This document shows, piece after piece, positions 5,856-7,339 of a stretch of 7,339 nucleotides of DNA. Both the position numbers and the translations under genes were made by a program. The notes under the pieces were generated by a model that saw only the letters and a list, made by a program, of their open reading frames with translations, searched no databases and was not told the DNA's origin. Every line of letters begins with the position of its first letter. The stretch's first letter is position 1. The stretch is taken from assembly GCA_964346325.1 (NCBI GenBank), contig CAYFUK010000050.1, forward strand, positions 1-7,339, given 5' to 3'. The DNA is from JAUVDZ01 sp964346325. GTDB taxonomy: Bacteria; Patescibacteriota; Gracilibacteria; UBA1369; PNNO01.

Positions 5856-6986
5856 ATGAGTAGTTTCTGTAAATTGGCACTCAGCTTGAGTGCCGTCTGC
5901 GTGTTCGCGATGGCCGCTCCGGCGGTCAAAGCGGACCCTCTATGCGACATCGCGCCCGGCCAGGGCGGGGTGTCGGTGTTTCCCTGGGCAAAGGGAGACA
6001 CCGAACTGTACGTATACCTCGGTGTGTCCGAGGTGCGTACCATCTTTGTGTACCATGAGTGCGGCGGCGAGTATTCTCCTCCGCACGTTACGGTTAAGGG
6101 CGATAATGCCCTCAAGTACAACGTCTTGTGGGAAGACGAGGAGGATCCCAAGGTCGTTTACAGCGGCCACCGGATCTACTTCTCGGCTGACAAGGCGGAT
6201 CTCGGTAAACAGATCCCCGTAACGATCAGTGCCGGTAACAAAAAGTTCCGGCTCATCGTGATGATTGTGGCTGACCGATCAATGGTCGGTCAGGCGCTTC
6301 GCAACAAAGAGCGCTTGGATCAGATGCGCGAGTTGCAAACGCGTCTCGTGGATCGGGCCGAGGAGAACCGGCGTCGTTCCGACAAGGCGATGAAAGTCGC
6401 CAAATCGGCTCGTGCGCGCACCAGGGCGAACGTGGAGATATTGCTCTCGGGCAAGTACTCCTTTGAGACACCCGGTGAGCCCGGCGGTGGGGTGGGCCTC
6501 ATGGTCAACACCATTCTGGGCAGCGCCGGTATGGCTCGTTTCGGGCTTCAAGCCCGCCTGGCGTGGAATCGGTATCAGTTGGAGGTCGTAGGGCTTCCGC
6601 CGAACCCTGACGTCCACGCTCAGGAATGGGATTTTCTCGCGAATTTCCTGTTCCGCATCCAGCCTTTGGACTGGCTGAAGTTCGATATCCCCATCGGCTT
6701 CGGCTTCCGTCTGTTCGATCATGACGACACGGTGAACTGGCAAGAGAGCCAGGCGCCGTATCGCGTGATCGGAGTGGAGGGCCGTGTGGACCTCCAGGGG
6801 CTGTTCAACTTGGGTGTGGGTGTTTATCTCACTCCCTACAAAACCTTCACCTTGGGTGTGGGTTGGCACATGACCGTGGCTCTGAACAAACAGGTTCAGA
6901 ATCCCACGATCGTTCAGGGGGATGACTCTCGCATGGGTCATTCCAAAAATCATCAACTCGTTTTTAGCGCCGGCGCGAGCTGGTAG
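5856..6986 (+). CDS. Secreted protein with coiled coil and probable outer-membrane beta-barrel
   Basis: The start is the ATG at 5856 because AAGGAGG lies at 5842-5848; the frame extends back to a GTG at 5820, but that would place the ribosome site inside the gene. The 376-residue product has a signal peptide (MSSFCK, hydrophobic 7-23, cleavage likely after VKA at 24-26). Residues 27-138 are beta-rich and Ig-like in feel, with Cys30 and Cys69. Residues 145-195 form a basic amphipathic helix or coiled coil (RNKERLDQMRELQTRLVDRA, then RRRSDKAMKVAKSARARTR). Residues 196-376 alternate polar and hydrophobic with many Gly and aromatic residues (GVGLMVNTILG, WLKFDIPIGFGFRLF, LGVGVYLTPYKTFTLGVGW) and end in QLVFSAGASW. 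A terminal aromatic residue on such a strand is typical of outer-membrane barrels inserted by BamA. I do not recognise the family; an envelope or surface-anchoring role is inference. It is followed after 15 bases by a lipoprotein gene, likely co-transcribed. Confidence 0.8.
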   Translation: MSSFCKLALSLSAVCVFAMAAPAVKADPLCDIAPGQGGVSVFPWAKGDTELYVYLGVSEVRTIFVYHECGGEYSPPHVTVKGDNALKYNVLWEDEEDPKVVYSGHRIYFSADKADLGKQIPVTISAGNKKFRLIVMIVADRSMVGQALRNKERLDQMRELQTRLVDRAEENRRRSDKAMKVAKSARARTRANVEILLSGKYSFETPGEPGGGVGLMVNTILGSAGMARFGLQARLAWNRYQLEVVGLPPNPDVHAQEWDFLANFLFRIQPLDWLKFDIPIGFGFRLFDHDDTVNWQESQAPYRVIGVEGRVDLQGLFNLGVGVYLTPYKTFTLGVGWHMTVALNKQVQNPTIVQGDDSRMGHSKNHQLVFSAGASW

Positions 6987-7001
6987 CAAGGAGGTGCCTC
7001 G

Positions 7002-7339
7002 ATGAAACGCAAGTGTATCGTGGCTCTGTGCGCGGGCTTGCTCGTGCTCAGCGGCTGTAATTCGGACGACCCCGGCAGCCGCCGGACGTGCTTCATGGAT
7101 AACTGTGAAGACGATGGCGGCGTGGTGGTAAATCCGGATGGCGGTGTTCCCGACGGGAACGCCAACAACAACAACGTGCAGCCCGACGGGGGCAGCACAG
7201 ACCCGGATTCCGCAGTCATTGAGCCGGTTTGCGGCGATGGTGTCTGTGATCCGGGAGAAACCGCGAACGACTGCCCCAACGACTGTGATCCCATCTGCGG
7301 GAACGGGATCGTGGAAGCGAACGAGGAGTGCGACGATGG
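7002..7339 (+). CDS. Lipoprotein with myxobacterial-type cysteine-rich repeats, 3' end outside window
   Basis: ATG at 7002 follows AAGGAGG (6988-6994). The frame stays open to the right edge (112 codons seen). Residues 1-19 are a lipoprotein signal (MKRKCIVALCAGLLVLSGC) with lipobox LSGC and Cys19 as the lipidated residue. A flexible Asp/Gly/Asn linker follows (residues 36-72, NPDGGVPDGNANNNN and similar). Then come two cysteine repeats: CGDGVCDPGETANDCPNDC (77-95) and CGNGIVEANEECDD (99-112). The second matches the Myxococcus cysteine-rich repeat (CGNGxxExGEECDDG), found in surface proteins of Myxococcota and relatives, where disulfides form exported stalk or adhesion modules. The product is probably held in the outer membrane and surface-exposed, but partners and ligand are unknown. 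No stop is seen, so more repeats probably continue to the right. Confidence 0.85.
   Translation, partial: MKRKCIVALCAGLLVLSGCNSDDPGSRRTCFMDNCEDDGGVVVNPDGGVPDGNANNNNVQPDGGSTDPDSAVIEPVCGDGVCDPGETANDCPNDCDPICGNGIVEANEECDD

Noticed and set aside
5636..6151. Minus-strand frame of 171 codons spanning the join
   Set aside because: It crosses the composition break and lies opposite the signal peptide and N-terminal domain of a better gene; no ribosome site or known motif.
6279..6989. Minus-strand frame of 236 codons opposite the barrel gene
   Set aside because: Long antisense frames are common in GC-rich genes; the plus strand has a signal peptide, ribosome site and barrel pattern.

Overview
The window looks like two unrelated pieces of bacterial DNA joined near position 5780-5855. 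Positions 1 to about 5790 are AT-rich (a hand count of 2461-2520 gives 14 G/C in 60). Their genes lack Shine-Dalgarno sites, and there are several near-consensus sigma-70-type promoters. From about 5856 the DNA is GC-rich (5881-5940 has 40 G/C in 60, 6541-6600 has 38 in 60), and both genes there have a perfect AAGGAGG ribosome site. The simplest explanation is a chimeric metagenomic contig; recent transfer is the less likely alternative.

The left piece carries housekeeping genes of a small-genome bacterium. Patescibacteria (candidate phyla radiation) fits best, judged from gene style: weak ribosome sites, an acidic tail on L19, a small LapA protein, and a winged-helix protein with a decayed nucleotidyltransferase-like domain. 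This assignment is inference. The code is standard: TGA is used as a stop. Layout: an unrecognised large protein on the minus strand, running off the left edge (1-1336); then, on the plus strand, trigger factor (tig, 1429-2673), a LapA-domain membrane protein (2704-2952), a winged-helix regulator (3103-3663), ribosomal protein L19 (rplS, 3730-4320) and a polysaccharide pyruvyl transferase of the CsaB type (4307-5374) whose start overlaps the end of rplS. Promoters can be read in front of nearly every unit. An inverted repeat TTGTACA...TGTACAA overlaps the winged-helix gene's promoter, and one half-site recurs inside the rplS promoter.

Positions 5375-5855 hold no convincing gene. A near-perfect promoter (5456-5484) starts a transcript with a GC-rich, hairpin-forming stretch (5521-5580) and a boxA-like element (5725-5735). 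This would suit the leader of a ribosomal RNA operon or a small RNA, but no rRNA follows before the composition changes.

The right piece has two exported proteins in tandem: a 376-residue protein with a signal peptide, a beta-rich N-terminal part, a coiled coil and a likely C-terminal outer-membrane beta-barrel (5856-6986), then the start of a lipoprotein with Asp/Asn/Gly-rich linkers and cysteine-rich repeats of the kind known from Myxococcota and related deltaproteobacterial lineages (7002 to the window end). Together they suggest a Gram-negative, myxobacteria-like donor.

I do not see a clearly new multi-gene system. The points most worth checking are the junction, the orphan promoter with its structured leader, and the candidate operator shared by the regulator and rplS.
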